Positions 35,878 through 47,353 are shown, counted from the stretch's first letter. The stretch: 64,000 bases of DNA from Rugalucina vietnamica (GCA_964017185.1 OZ024875.1:24685456-24749455); one strand, 5' to 3'. Numbers and translations are program-made. Notes: generated from the sequence alone by a model not told the origin.

Positions 35878-37120
35878 AATGGGGTCCATTGAAGCTGACC
35901 ATGTTAAAATGAAATTGTGTTACTTCCAGGAATTATTTTCTGGCGAGATTGTGAGATATTGGCAAAAAATCTCATTGAAATTGGCGAAATGATAGGAAAA
36001 TCTCATCAATTAAAGCTGAGTGAGCAATTTTTTCTAATATTTCGGGGCCAGAATAATCCCTGTACTTCAAACAGACATATTGGCCCCTCAGAGACTGGAG
36101 TATATACAAAAAACGTTAAATTATTTCGCATTATAGTGAGGCAGGTTATGATGAGGTTGAAAAGTAAAATGAAGAAACAATTACAGTACTGGGTTTGTAT
36201 CATACTGACCTTGAAGATATGACCAAGATCACTAAATTGTTAAGTGTTTCCTATAATTATTAATACTATTGTTCTTTAGCAAAAGTCTTAGACCATTTAT
36301 CATTACTCAGGGCATATTTTTGCCAGAATCTGGTGATACGTACTTTAGTAGCATTGGGGATATTCTGAGAAATAAAATATCTTAAGCACACAGCTTAACT
36401 AGCAGGAGTATTGCCAGGTAAGAGGACCTAGACGTAATATTTCCACTGATGTTCCCTTGGACCTTTCCACACCGACGGAAATCGGATATATTGAGCCCTA
36501 GGTCAATTGGACGAAAATGAAAATTAAGCAAAACAGCAAAGAAACAAAAATTTTTGTTATGTTGTATCTTTTCTGGCATATATGACATAAATTATATGAT
36601 GGTACCTTCGAAATTCAGTTAATGTTTAGTTGTAATGTACAGCTCTACCTAAAATCTCAGGTTCATTACAGCTCTTGCACACATGCAGTGACACATACCA
36701 AAACAGAATTGTGAAATTGTTCACTTTCATGTGTCAACATAAGTATCCTTGATTAGAATCACTAGGATAGGATTTTTAGCCAGACAAAAAGTCCCTTGTA
36801 AATTCGGTGTAGTAGTAAACAAAGCTCAAAATAAAATTATCCAGTGATGCCAGAACAGTCTGTTTTTCAGCAATTTTTAGAGTTGGATATCCTCAAAGTA
36901 CTTAAAGTAATTATGATTATCTATCCTGTCTGGTTTGTATTTGGGGTGAATTTAATTTCAGGGACTACATTTTATTAAAAATTTGCTTTTGTTCCTTGTT
37001 GAAAAAATAAGTGTGCAAATTTAAGTGCACAACAGTGTTTTTCAGATACAATTTTCATACCATTTTGAAGGTTTTTGTTACTTGTACAAAATCATAACAA
37101 ACTAGAAAAAGTGCCTTGAG
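35878..37120. other. Unique intron DNA, no exon recognised
   Basis: Open frames at 35917-36222 (plus) and 36006-36203 (minus) overlap each other and show no domain. No channel exon is found here although it lies between the two S5 exons. Confidence 0.5.
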
Positions 37121-37185
37121 AGGCTCGTATACCCCCAGCTGGTAGCCACCCAGCATCACTTCCCCCTCCCACAACCACCCAGCAC

Positions 37186-37676
37186 CACTGGCTACTGACC
37201 ATTACTAAATGCACTCTCTGTCAATTATATGGCTCCATTTTAAAAGTACAGGCAGGTAAGAATCTATACTATACAGACAAGACGGTCAGTAGCAGTATTT
37301 ACACACCCTTGGGTTTGTTTTATTTTTTTGCTCCTTCTTGGTATTTCTGGAAAACGTCACTCAGCCGTTTTGTAGCTGAGAGGGTCTGTAACAAGAATCT
37401 GTAAAGATAATGAACTGCACATCCACTGTCATAGAGAAATCCTATTTTTATCACTGTGTCAATTAACTGCAGAGTTTGGAATACCCAGCCACCATTTTTT
37501 TTGTGCTACGGCTTACTGCAAATAAATCCATGGTCCGTTGAAACACCCCCATAACACATCAAAACTATGCAAAACTGGGTACGAAATGACTTGTTATCAT
37601 GGTAAATCCCGGTATTTCGGTAAACCATTGCATATAATTGACAGAGAGTGCATTTAGTAATGGTCAGTAGCCAGTG
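37186..37676. mobile_element. 491 bp MITE with 46 bp inverted repeats and an 8 bp target duplication
   Basis: CACTGGCTACTGACCATTAC... at the left is matched by its inverse at 37631-37676 over ~46 bp. The flanks are CCCAGCAC at 37178-37185 and 37677-37684, a perfect 8 bp duplication. This suggests hAT or P superfamily. Non-coding. Confidence 0.9.
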
Positions 37677-38236
37677 CCCAGCACATGCATACCCCTGACA
37701 TTGAAAATCTCAAAAGAAAGACAGGACCTTTATCAAATACATTTTTAGGTATGTGCGTTCTAAAGAACTTTGGCCACAGACATAGGAGAGTGTAGTTTTA
37801 GAGTGACAGATCTACTTTAGAACAGTACACACAGCTGACTTGTGTGCTCCATCAAGGACTTAATCGCGGACATTGAGGGTCAGGTCCTCAGTCCTAGATG
37901 GAAAATAAAAATAGAATGTCACTCTAAAACAACAACAACAACAAAAAAAAACCCACAAAAAACAATGTCCTAGATCTTGACCCTCACCCCCACCCCAGAC
38001 ATGGTCCCAAAGGTTTGAATCCAACATAATACCTATGGTATGGATGCATTCTAACAAGTGGTTGTCAAGATATAGACCTACAGAATATTAATCTTGTATA
38101 ACTATCATATTATAGAAAGGTGTCCTAGATTTTGACCTCTAGCCACACCCCTGGAGCTTGGTGCCATGAAATAAAAATCACCCTACAGGGTATATATGAT
38201 CCAAATAGGAATACATATGGACTAAGAAATTTAAAA

Positions 38237-39880
38237 ACCAGAGGACCATTGGTCCTGAAATCGCTCACCTGAGATTCGGTCTTGCATGACCTTTAGCTAA
38301 GGTCATGTTGGTCAATGTAAAAAGTAAACTTGACCTCTAATACTCAAATAATTAATGAAAATTTACCTTTTTGGGGCCCCAGCAACCAATCAAAATAAGG
38401 TATTAGGGCAAAAGTAATATAAAACATAGAGGACTACTAAATGAACATTTCTGCAAAATCTCCAATGAGACTGCAGAAATAGCAAATTTTCACTTTTCCC
38501 CATTATAAGTCTATGGAAACTGAAAGTAGCCATAGCAACCAGAGTTCTTATCTGACTGGAAAAAAACAAAACATTTTTTAGGTAGAGGCTAATGCCATTA
38601 ACATGTATGCAAAGTATCAGCTTCATAAAGCAAACAGTTTCTGAGAAGAAGATTTTTAAAAAATTTTTCCCCAAAATTTGCCCTTTTTGGGCCCCAGCAA
38701 CCAATCAAAATAAGCCGTCAGGATGAAGGTCATCTCAAACGTAGTGCATTAATATACTCAATAATCATTTCTCTAAAAATGAGACTGCAGAAATAGCAAA
38801 GGGCGAAGTGCGTTTTTTGGCATTTCCGGCCTATCTTTAGTTTGCTTCGAGATTTCGTAGATGTTTTCTACAGATCATGATACTTTCGGCACAAATAAAT
38901 GCTTTGATCAAAACATAAAACGTATTTTATCTCAATCATAAAATTACACAATACATGTTTACCTATTCTTGTCACCTGACATAGGTAGGGGCGGAGCTAA
39001 AATAAAAGTAGTTCGGTCATGTAATTCTTTTACAATATGCGATGTAACATGTAATGTTTTTTGTAGAGGCTAATGCCAGGAACATTTATGCAAAGTATCA
39101 GCTTCATAAAGCAAACAGTTTCTGAGAAGAAGATTTTTAAAGATTTTTTTTCGAAAATTTGCCCTTTTTGGGGCCCCAGCAACCAATCAAAATAAGCGAT
39201 CAGGATGAAGGTCATCTGAAACGTAGTGCATTATTCAATAAACAATTCTCTAAAAATAGAATTCAAATATCTCCAATGAGACTGCAGAAATAGCAAATTT
39301 TCACTTTTCCCATTATAAGTCTATGGAAACTGAAAGTTGCCATAGCAACCAGAGTTCTTATCTGACTGGAACAAAAACAACTTTTTTGTAGAGGCTAATG
39401 CAAGGAACATTTATGCAAAGTATCAGCTTCATAAAGCAAACAGTTTCTGAGAAGATTTTTAAAGATTTTTTCGAAAATTTGTCCTTTTTGGGGCCCCAGC
39501 AACCAATCAAAATAAGCGATCAGGATGGAGGTCATCTGAAACATAGAGCACTACTCAATAAACATTTCTCTAAAAATAAAACTCAAATATCTCCAATGAG
39601 AAAGCAAAAATTTGCAGTTTCCACTTTTTTCCATTATAAGTCTATGGGACGTATAACTTGCCATGGCAACCAGAGTTCTTATCCGATCTGAACAAAAAAA
39701 AAAAAATTTTGGTTCCCCCCTCCTGTGGATGCTTTATGCCAAATATCAAAAGTTTTGGCCACACAGCTTCAGAGGAGATATCATTTGAAATTGTGGACGA
39801 TGGACGACGACAGACGGACGACGGATACCTACATATCCTATAAGCTCACCTTTGAGCCTTTGGCTCAGGTGAGCTAAAAA
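38237..39880 (+). mobile_element. GCTCACC-family element, 'GTTGCCATAGCAACC' module type
   Basis: Starts ACCAGAGGACCATTGGTCCT and ends in the terminal hairpin plus TAAAAA. The three internal modules differ from most copies: they carry 'ggccccagcaaccaatcaaa', 'tataagtctatggaaactga' and 'gccatagcaaccagagttct', as in 5640-6100. A ~255 bp foreign stretch replaces part of a module at 38803-39057. Confidence 0.8.
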
Positions 39881-39894
39881 TACACTGTGTAAAT

Positions 39895-40640
39895 AGCGCA
39901 TTTTAAAGGTGACCTAGATTTTGAACTCTAGCCCCACCCCTGGGCATGGACACTGGGGTCTGAAGTCATGGAAACAAAGCAAAACCCATAGGGTTTCTAT
40001 AGTCTAAATATGAATGATTTCTGACCATTTGTGTATGAAATATACACCACTAGAGAAACTTTAATCAAAACTTTGACACAATTTCAAGCTGACCTAGTTT
40101 TTGATCTCTAGCCCCACACCTGTGCATGGACCCTGGGGCCCGAAGTTATGGAAACAAAGCAAACCCTATAGGGTATCTATAGTCCAAACATGAATGGTTT
40201 CTGACCATTGGTGTATGAGATGTAATTCACTAGAGAAACTTTAACCAAAATTTTGACGCAATTTAAAGGTGACCTAGATTTTGATCTGTAGCCCCACCCT
40301 GGACCCTGGGGTGCATGGACCCTGGGGTCCGAAGTTATAGAAACAAAGCAAACCCTATAGGCTACCTATAGTTCAAACATGAATGGTTTCTGACCATTGG
40401 TGTAAGAGATATACTTCACTAGAAACTTTAACCAAAACTTTGACGCAATTCAAAGGTGACCTAGATTTCAATCTCTAGCCCCAACCCCGGGCATGGACCC
40501 TGGGGCCCGAAGTTATGGAAACAAAGCAAACCCTATAGTCCAAACATGAATGGTTTCTGACCATTGGTGTATGAGATATACACCACTAGAGAAACTTTAA
40601 CCAAAACTTTGACGCAAATTCTACGTAACTAACGAACGAA
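39895..40640 (+). repeat. ~183 bp tandem repeat, four units
   Basis: Units begin 'aaaggtgacctagattttga' and include 'ctctagccccacccctggg' and 'tggtttctgaccattggtgt'. They are distant relatives of the 175 bp CCCCACCC arrays at 1130 and 9370. Confidence 0.85.
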
Positions 40641-40720
40641 CTAACAAACATACGAACAGAAAGACGAAAACTATATACCCCATCTTCATAAATGTCGGGG
40701 GTATAAAAATAATATGATTA

Positions 40721-40853
40721 GCATCAAAATAATGCAGCTAGAAGTAACTTACAAAATCCGTAATCAGTTCGACATTGGTTTTAAATGCATCAAAATAATG
40801 CAGCTACTAGTAACTTACAAAGTCCGTAATCAGTTCCACATTGGTTTTAAATG
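40721..40853. repeat. 66 bp tandem duplication close to the S5a exon
   Basis: 'gcatcaaaataatgcagcta' through 'gacattggttttaaat' occurs twice head-to-tail with three or four changes. In the gene sense (minus) each unit contains a GTAAGTTAC splice-donor-like site. A pyrimidine-rich AG lies just upstream in that sense (about 40890-40915), so a small extra exon is conceivable but not shown. Confidence 0.7.
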
Positions 40854-41067
40854 CAACCGGTGCCAAGCTGTCACAGAAGAGGAGCAAGGTCACGAAGTGT
40901 ATCGGAGTGCAGGTTAGCCAGCAGATCTAAAGAGGACCTACCCGAGATCTAGTTTCTTCACATACAAGCATCCAACTTGATAATTCGAATAGGGTTATTA
41001 AAACAGTGCAAGTTATTCAACACTTGTGCCCATTCTGTGAAAACACCAAACTGTTTGTAAAGTTTAC

Positions 41068-41177
41068 CAGTAGAGAACTGAACAATAAATATTCCCCAAA
41101 TGATGGAGAATCTAAGCAGATCTGTCCTCAGCATAAGATAAAACATGACAGTTAATGGCCCTGTGTCAGGATAACCT
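41068..41177 (-). CDS. TRPV channel exon: S5 helix, version a
   Basis: This is an alternative S5 exon of the same channel. A 110 bp exon is bounded by 'gcatgttgtatttcag' and CTACTG/gtaaac. Product in order: GYPDTGPLTVMFYLMLRTDL, then LRFSIIWGIFIVQFST. It aligns without gaps to the exon at 17425-17534 (shared GP..VM.Y.M..DL.RF.II..IF), but about half the residues differ. It enters in phase 2 and leaves in phase 1. The S3-S4 exon ends with AG, which with the first A gives Arg and a smooth FFA-R-GYPDTGP junction. It lies 2.0 kb downstream in gene sense of the S3-S4 exon. Alternatives are a paralogous gene fragment or an exon under decay, but no stop is present. Confidence 0.85.
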
Positions 41178-41212
41178 CTGAAATACAACATGCAGCCCAA
41201 TAACAGTAAACA

Positions 41213-42992
41213 TACCAGAGGACCAATGGTCCTATAAACGCTCACCTGAGATCTGGGATATGTGACTTAAGTTGACCTTGCCATAAAGTGGGTCAAGGTC
41301 ATCCCAGGGTCATGACTTATATAAACTTTATAAAGCTCTATTGCCTGATGCTTCATGCCAAGTTTCAAAATCATAGGCCTTCTGGTTCTGGAGAAAAAGA
41401 TTTTTAAGGTTTTTGCTATTTATAGCCATGGCAGCCATCTTGGTCATGTGACCTTGACCTTTTATATAAATTTTCATTCCCTCTTCCTAACAATGCTCCA
41501 CTTAAAGTTTGGCTTTTATTGGTACAGCGGTTTCAGAGAAGTAGATGTTTGAATATTATGGTCATATACATGTATATAGCCCCAGGGCAGGGGCAGACAA
41601 CCTCCTGGGGTCAATTTTTTTCCCATAAACATAAATTTTCTGTCCATTTGCATACTCCCAGCAAGTTTCCCCCATTTAATTCTATTTTACAATTTTTCCC
41701 ATTTGAATGCATTAGTGACCTAAGTTGACCTTGCCGTAAAATAGGTCAAGGTCATCCCAGGGTCATGATTTATACAAACTTTGTAGAGCTCCATTGCCTG
41801 CTGCTTCACGCCAAGTTTCAAAATCATAGGCCTTCTGGTTCTTGAGAAGAAGGTTTTTGCTATTTATAGCCATGGTGGCCATCTTGGTCATATGACCTTG
41901 ACCATTTATACAAACTTTCATTCCCTCTTTCTAAGGATGCTCCACATAAAGTTTGGCTTTGATTGGCCAAGCGGTTTCAGAGAAAAAGATGTTTGAATAT
42001 TATGGTCATATACATGTATATAGCCCCGGGTCAAGGGCAGACAACCCCCTGGGCCCAAAATATTTTCTTAAACATAAATTTTCTGTCCATTTGCTCATTC
42101 CTAGCAAGTTTTCTGCCATTAAATGAAATTTTCCTATTTTTCCCATTTAAATGCATGGGTGACCTAAGTTGACCTTGCCGTAAAAAAGGTCAAGGTCATC
42201 CCATGGTCATGATTTATATAAACTTTGTAGAGCTCCATTGCCTGATGCTTCACACCAAGTTTCAAAACCATTGGCCTTCTGGTTCTGGAGAAGAAGATTT
42301 TTGAAGATTTTTTCTATTTATAGCCATGGCAGCCATCTAGGTCATGTGACCTTGACCTTTTATATAAACTTTCTTTCCCCCTTCCCAAGGGTGCTCCATA
42401 TGAAGTTTGACTTCGATTGGTCAAGCGGTTTCAGGGGAGAAGATGTTTCATTATTATAGAAATATACATGTATATAGCCCCGGGGCAGGGGCAGACAATC
42501 CCCCAGGGGCTAAAATTTTCCATTAACATTAATCTTCTGTCCATTTGCCTATTCCCAGTAAGTTTTACCCATTTAATAGCATTATACCATTTTTCCCCAT
42601 TCAAATGCATTGGCAACCTAAGTTGACCTTGCCGTAAAATAAGTCATGGTCATCCCAGGGTCATGATTTATATAAACTATGATGGGCCCGCGTCCCCAAT
42701 GCTACATACCAAGTTTCGTGGAAATCGGCCCACTGGTTCTGGAGAAGAAGATTTTTAAAGGTTTTTGCTATTTATAGCCATGGCGGCCATCTTAGTCATG
42801 TGACCTGGACCATTTATATAAACTTTCGTTCCCCCTTCCTAAGGATGCTCCACATGAAGTTTGGCTTTGATTGGCCAAGCGGTTTCAGAGGAGAAGATCT
42901 TTGAAATTGTGGAGGACGGACGACGGACGCACGCCGGAGCATGGGTATACTATAAGCTCACCTGTGAGCCTTCGGCTCAGGTGAGCTAATAA
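41213..42992 (+). mobile_element. GCTCACC-family element, three to four modules
   Basis: Starts ACCAGAGGACCAATGGTCCT and ends with the terminal hairpin and CTAATAAA, followed by a worn duplicate of the end (43000-43030). It contains four modules with 'atacatgtatatagccccgg' and 'ccgtaaaataggtcaaggtc'. It begins about 36 bp upstream (gene sense) of the S5a exon's acceptor, so the intron's polypyrimidine tract and branch region lie next to transposon DNA. Confidence 0.85.
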
Positions 42993-43192
42993 ACTGACTT
43001 TGTGAGACTGAAGGCTCAGTGAGCTAAAAAGGCTTAAGGTATGAAAAGATGTCATGTGGGATGTTAATGTTGGATACCAGCTTTGTTTTGGAAAGTGTCA
43101 CTCAAGATGCCAACATCATTTTCATAAAACATAGCAATTGTAGCATACCTTGCATTTAATTGTTGTTGTTAATTTGAAATATAATAGCTTAC

Positions 43193-43344
43193 CTTGCAAA
43201 AAAAAGCAAGAAGAACCATGATCCAGGAATGGCAAGAATTAACAATACATCCTCTACATATTGAAGTTGTAGAAACCGAAATGGTATACATGCTAATATT
43301 GTCACACATGATAAAATGAACACTGTATGGGCAGGAGCATGCCG
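43193..43344 (-). CDS. TRPV channel exon: S3-S4 segment
   Basis: This exon encodes membrane segments S3-S4 of the TRPV channel. A 152 bp exon is bounded by 'cctgttttctttttcag' and TGCAAG/gtaagc. Product in order: RHAPAHTVFILSCVTILACI, PFRFLQLQYVEDVLLILAIP, GSWFFLLFFA plus two bases. The LQ..EDVLLILAIP.SW.FLLFFAR pattern is characteristic of TRPV S3-S4. It enters in phase 0, joining the S2 exon cleanly, and leaves in phase 2, as both S5 exons require. The hydrophobic stretches are intact and no stop is present. Confidence 0.88.
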
Positions 43345-43570
43345 CTGAAAAAGAAAACAGGTTAATATATACCACCGGTGGATTTACTTCATCCTGATGA
43401 GTAAAATCCTTGACAAAAATGATGGAGAAATTTATGTGCAGTTCCAATCTATTATTAATGTGCAGTTCCAATCTATCAAATTACATGCCTGACGGGCTAC
43501 TCAAGGTCATGAGCTCAAGTCTTCCCTATAACAAAAAATTACAAAACAAAAACAAGAAGAATTGTGTTAA

Positions 43571-45086
43571 AACCAGAGGACCAATGGTCCTGTAAACGCT
43601 CATCTGAAACCCGAGATATATACCAATAAACTTGTTTGACTAGAATGGTACTATACATGTATATAACCCCAGGGCCGGGTCAGAGCAACCCCTGGAGTCA
43701 ATTTCTTTTTGAAAACACAAAAATGCAGTCCATTTGCCAATTTACTGCAAGTTTTGCCCTTCAAATGACATTTTCACAATTTTCCCCATTCAAATGCATC
43801 GGCGACCTACATGTAAGTTGACCTTGCCGTAAAATAGGTCAAGGTCATCCAAGGGTCACGATTTATATAAACTTTGTAGATGTCCCATTGCCTGATGCTT
43901 CATGTCAAGTTTCAAAATCATAGGCCTCCTGGTTCTGGAGAAAAAGATTTTTAAAGGTTTTTGCTATTTATAGCCATGGCAGCTATCTTGGTCATGTGAC
44001 CTTGACCATTTATATACACTTTCAATCCCACTTCTAACAATGCTCCTCATAAAGTTTGGCTTTGATTGGCCAAGCAGTTTCAGAGAAGATCTTTGAATAT
44101 CACTGTAATATACATGTATATTGCCCCGGGGTGGGGGCAGACAGACCCCTGGGGTCCAAATTTTTTCAGAATCATCAATCTTAAGTCCATTTGCCCATTT
44201 CCTACAAGTTTTTCCCTACAAATGACATTTAAACACTTTTCCCAATTCAAATGTATGAGCGACCTATGTTGACCTTGCCGTAAAATAGGTCAAGGTCATC
44301 CCAGGGTCATGATTTATATAAACTTTGTAGAGCTCCAGTCACTGATGCTTCACACCAAGTTTCAAAATCATTGGCCTTCTGGTTCTGGAGAAGAAGATTC
44401 TTTAAGTTTTTTTCTATTTATAGCCATGGCGGCCATCTTGGTCATGTGACCTTGACTATTTATATAAACTTTCTTTCCCCCTTCCCAAGGATGCTCCATA
44501 TGAAGTTTGGCTTTGATTGGCCAAGTGGTTTCAGGGGAGAAGATGTTTCATTATTATGGAAATATACATGTATATAGCCCGGGGCAGGGGCAGACAACCC
44601 CCCAGGGGCTAAAATTTTCCATTAACAAAATTAATCTTTTGTCCATTTGCCTATTCCAAGTAAGTTTTACCCATTAAATAGCATTTTACCATTTTTTCCT
44701 ATTCAAATGCATTGGAGACCTAAGTTGACCTTGTCGTAAAATAGGTCAAAGTCATCCTAGGGTCATGATTTATAAACACTATGATGGGCACGCGTCCCCG
44801 ATACTACATACCAAGTTTTGTGGAAATTGGCCCACTGGTTCTGGAGAAGAAGATTTTTAAAGGTTTTTGCTATTTATAGCCATGGCGGCCATCTTGGTCA
44901 TGTGACCTGGACCATTTATATAAACTTTCGTTCCCCCTTCCTAAAGATGCTCCACATGAAGTTTGGCTTTGATTGGCCAAGTGGTTTCAGAGGAGAAGAT
45001 CTTTGAAATTGTGAACGACGGACGGACGCCGGAGCATGGGTATACTATAAGCTCACCTGTGAGCCTTCGGCTCAGGTGAGGTAAAA
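43571..45086 (+). mobile_element. GCTCACC-family element, three modules
   Basis: Starts ACCAGAGGACCAATGGTCCT and ends with the terminal hairpin (last stem base changed: GGTGAGGT). It has three modules with the 'gggggcagac' block and ERR-type TCAAGGTCA motifs. It lies in the intron between the S2 and S3-S4 exons. Confidence 0.85.
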
Positions 45087-45222
45087 AGTGTAATAAATGC
45101 AAACATAAATCAACATCAACAATACTTTGTGCAAACAGACTTGTTTCAGTAAACAGTCAGGGACTTAACCTAAACAGGTTATCAAAAAAATTACTTAATC
45201 ACATTCTTTTTCTTTTCTCCAG

Positions 45223-45362
45223 AATTGGTCAAAATCTGTGACTGTTTCTTTTGTTTATTTGAAATTCACGCAGTTTTGTGTCATGAAAACATTCTCACGG
45301 GATACCTCGAGACAAAGAGCTTTATTCCAATATGGAGGACAGTCCCTGAACAGCATTGCAAG
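45223..45362 (+). CDS. Possible exon of an unknown gene, antisense in a TRPV intron
   Basis: A 140 bp segment is preceded by a very good acceptor ('ttctttttcttttctccag') and ends in a consensus donor (GCAAG/gtaagt). Two of three frames are open: one gives LVKICDCFFCLFEIH... and the other NWSKSVTVSFVYLKFTQF.... Neither matches a family I recognise. It is on the strand opposite to the channel exons. It could be one exon of a nested gene, an untranslated exon of a non-coding RNA, or a chance pair of splice signals. Confidence 0.3.
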
Positions 45363-46310
45363 GTAAGTAACCTTCATTTTTGTGTGCGAATTTGGGCCTC
45401 AGAAATGTGAAATTCATAATTTTAAAACCTGTATGGACTTTGCCGCATGTCACAACAATTTTCCTTGGATGATATGACTAATTTGTTGATTACAATGAAA
45501 ATTCTTGGTATGCATCATCTAGAAACTGGTACGCAAGTGTTTAAAGAAGAGTATGGTAGCTAAAATAATAACGCATTCACGTTAATATTGTCTTTTATTA
45601 TTAAATGGAACATTAAATGAGTTAGAAGAAGGAAAGTTAAGTCTTACAAGAAAGGGAGATAATTTTAAATGTTTTAATAACTAGATTCAGTTATCATTTT
45701 GATAACCTATTCAGGTTTCGTCCCTGACTGATAATGTACGTGCATCCTAAGCTTCACAGGCCGCATTATGTTGTACGGTATTGATTGTACCAATGCTCTG
45801 AGAAAGTGTCTGTCAAGTAGAAGGGAAAGAACAGGTTTCAGATTGCTTTTACAAATGGCAGCCTGTCGTGGAATATTGGAAATATTTGCGGAATACATTT
45901 GGTTTCTTCGTACAAAGCATACATTTGTTATCCCATAATTCATACGGAAAAAATTGTAACATTAGGCCGTGAGACATGACTTCAAACCTCACGAGAATGA
46001 ATGTCGTCAAACTGTGTGAGATGTGACATAGAATGCAACAGGCTTTAATTAATACAAACGTTGCCCGCCAATTAGCAAAATTTGACAATGAAATCACTGG
46101 TCTGGCGCAGTTAGGTAACTGAACAGATACTTCATGGATGTTTGGCAGCTTAAAATAACCATACAGCACTTATTTACAGACTTATAAATGCTGGTTCCAT
46201 GTGTTAAGGATGCACGGTAATAGGTGATGCACAGTAATAAGTAAAACCTATATATTTCATATTAGATGTAAAGATAAATCCCATATGTTTGTGATGGTAA
46301 GTTAACTTAC
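45363..46310. other. Unique intron DNA, no gene seen
   Basis: No repeat family recognised. Two overlapping minus-strand frames at 45707-46169 lack motifs and splice sites in the channel's frame. Confidence 0.5.
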
Positions 46311-46418
46311 ACAATTTTTTATAAATCCTCTAACCCCCTGAGATCCTATTTCTACAACTTCCAGTATGATGTATATAACACAGAATAAACAAACAATAAT
46401 CTCACAGGTAAACCGAAT
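46311..46418 (-). CDS. TRPV channel exon: S2 segment
   Basis: This exon encodes S2 and the following cytoplasmic turn of the TRPV channel. A 108 bp exon is bounded by 'ctttacttttgtttcag' and AATTGT/gtaagt. Product in order: IRFTCEIIVCLFCVIYIILE, VVEIGSQGVRGFIKNC. The E..........I.L.VVEIGSQG pattern matches S2-S3 of TRPV proteins. Both borders are phase 0, matching its neighbours at 47240 and 43193. Intact. Confidence 0.85.
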
Positions 46419-46678
46419 CTGAAACAAAAGTAAAGAGAGTCCTGACATTAAAAGTGTGAAATATGAGTCACTGCTTGACAACCCCTCCAAAACACATACA
46501 TGTACCTTAAAAATTGCAATTCTATCTATCTATTAATGTTTTCAGCCTGCAATATTAGCTGAAAAGTAGATTTATAAAAGGTTTATGTATCCCAGTCAAA
46601 AGTTATGCTCATATTGGGATATTGCTTCCACTTCATGGGAGTTCTACCCATCATTAGGGTGTCATGACATCCAATATG

Positions 46679-46880
46679 CCCAAGGGCAATGATCCCACAC
46701 CTGAAAATCAAGTACAGTCACTGGACAAAAGAAAAGTAGTTGGGGTATTTACCATATATGGGCATGGTGGCCATCTTGGTCATGTGACTTGGATTATTTA
46801 TATACACATTGGTTTCCTCTTCATATAATATTTCATATGCTTCATATAAAAGTTGGCTTGGATTTTGAATGACATGAGCA
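46679..46880 (+). mobile_element. Worn fragment of the GTAGCCCAAGGGCAACG-type element
   Basis: 'gcccaagggcaatgatccca', 'agtacagtcactggacaaaa' and 'ccatatatgggcatggtggc' reproduce the start of the copy at 47467 in the same order, with many changes. It lies between the S1 and S2 exons. Confidence 0.6.
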
Positions 46881-47239
46881 CTTCCAGAAGGTATTGCAAG
46901 ATTGATAACCATTTGAACATCCAGACATTTCGCAAACCCACTTCACTACATGCAAGTTTTTGTTGCTTTGAAGAACTTTGTGCTCATGTTTTTTGTTGTC
47001 TCCAGATTTTTGAAAACATCAAATTCAAAGTGCTCCGAGAAGCACTACTTCTGTGGCCTTGAGACCAACATCCATCTGTATTTTTCAATAATTTTTTTTT
47101 CACTTCATTCATGAAAACTTTATCTGCACACCAGTATGTTTTTACTGTAAAGTATACGATTTCGAGATACAGACACAGTCTTAAAACTTTCTGGACAGCC
47201 CTCATATGTGATATGTAAAATAATCAAGGTCTGACTTAC

Positions 47240-47353
47240 AGCATCTTTAGGTTCTGTATAGCTAAGCAGCTCCTCGGCTGGTCGTAGATATATAGCTACA
47301 CTTATCAGAGCCAGATAGATGAATGTGAGGATCAACCTCTCGAAAAATCTTCG
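47240..47353 (-). CDS. TRPV channel exon: S1 segment
   Basis: First channel exon found in gene order. A 114 bp exon is bounded by 'cattatttacag' and GATGCT/gtaagt. Product in order: RRFFERLILTFIYLALISVA, IYLRPAEELLSYTEPKDA. This is TRPV S1: the R.FF......IYL.L...A.YLRP motif is followed by an acidic extracellular loop. Both borders are phase 0. The ankyrin-repeat exons that should precede it are not seen up to position 64000. They are either upstream beyond the window, or the locus lost them. If the former, the inverted repeat at 54-64 kb lies in an intron of this gene. Confidence 0.85.

Larger units (their letters stand above)
37121..40696 (+). mobile_element. Element with GTATACCCCC / GGGGGTATA ends, carrying two nested elements
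   Basis: The left end 'gaggctcgtatacccccagc' and right end 'atgtcgggggtataaaaa' are inverted around TATACCCCC. The end again carries a TAAAAA tail. The body is the CCCCACCC-type ~180 bp tandem array at 39895-40640 (four units). A 491 bp element (37186-37676) and a GCTCACC-family copy (38237-39880) are inserted. No protein gene. Confidence 0.6.
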
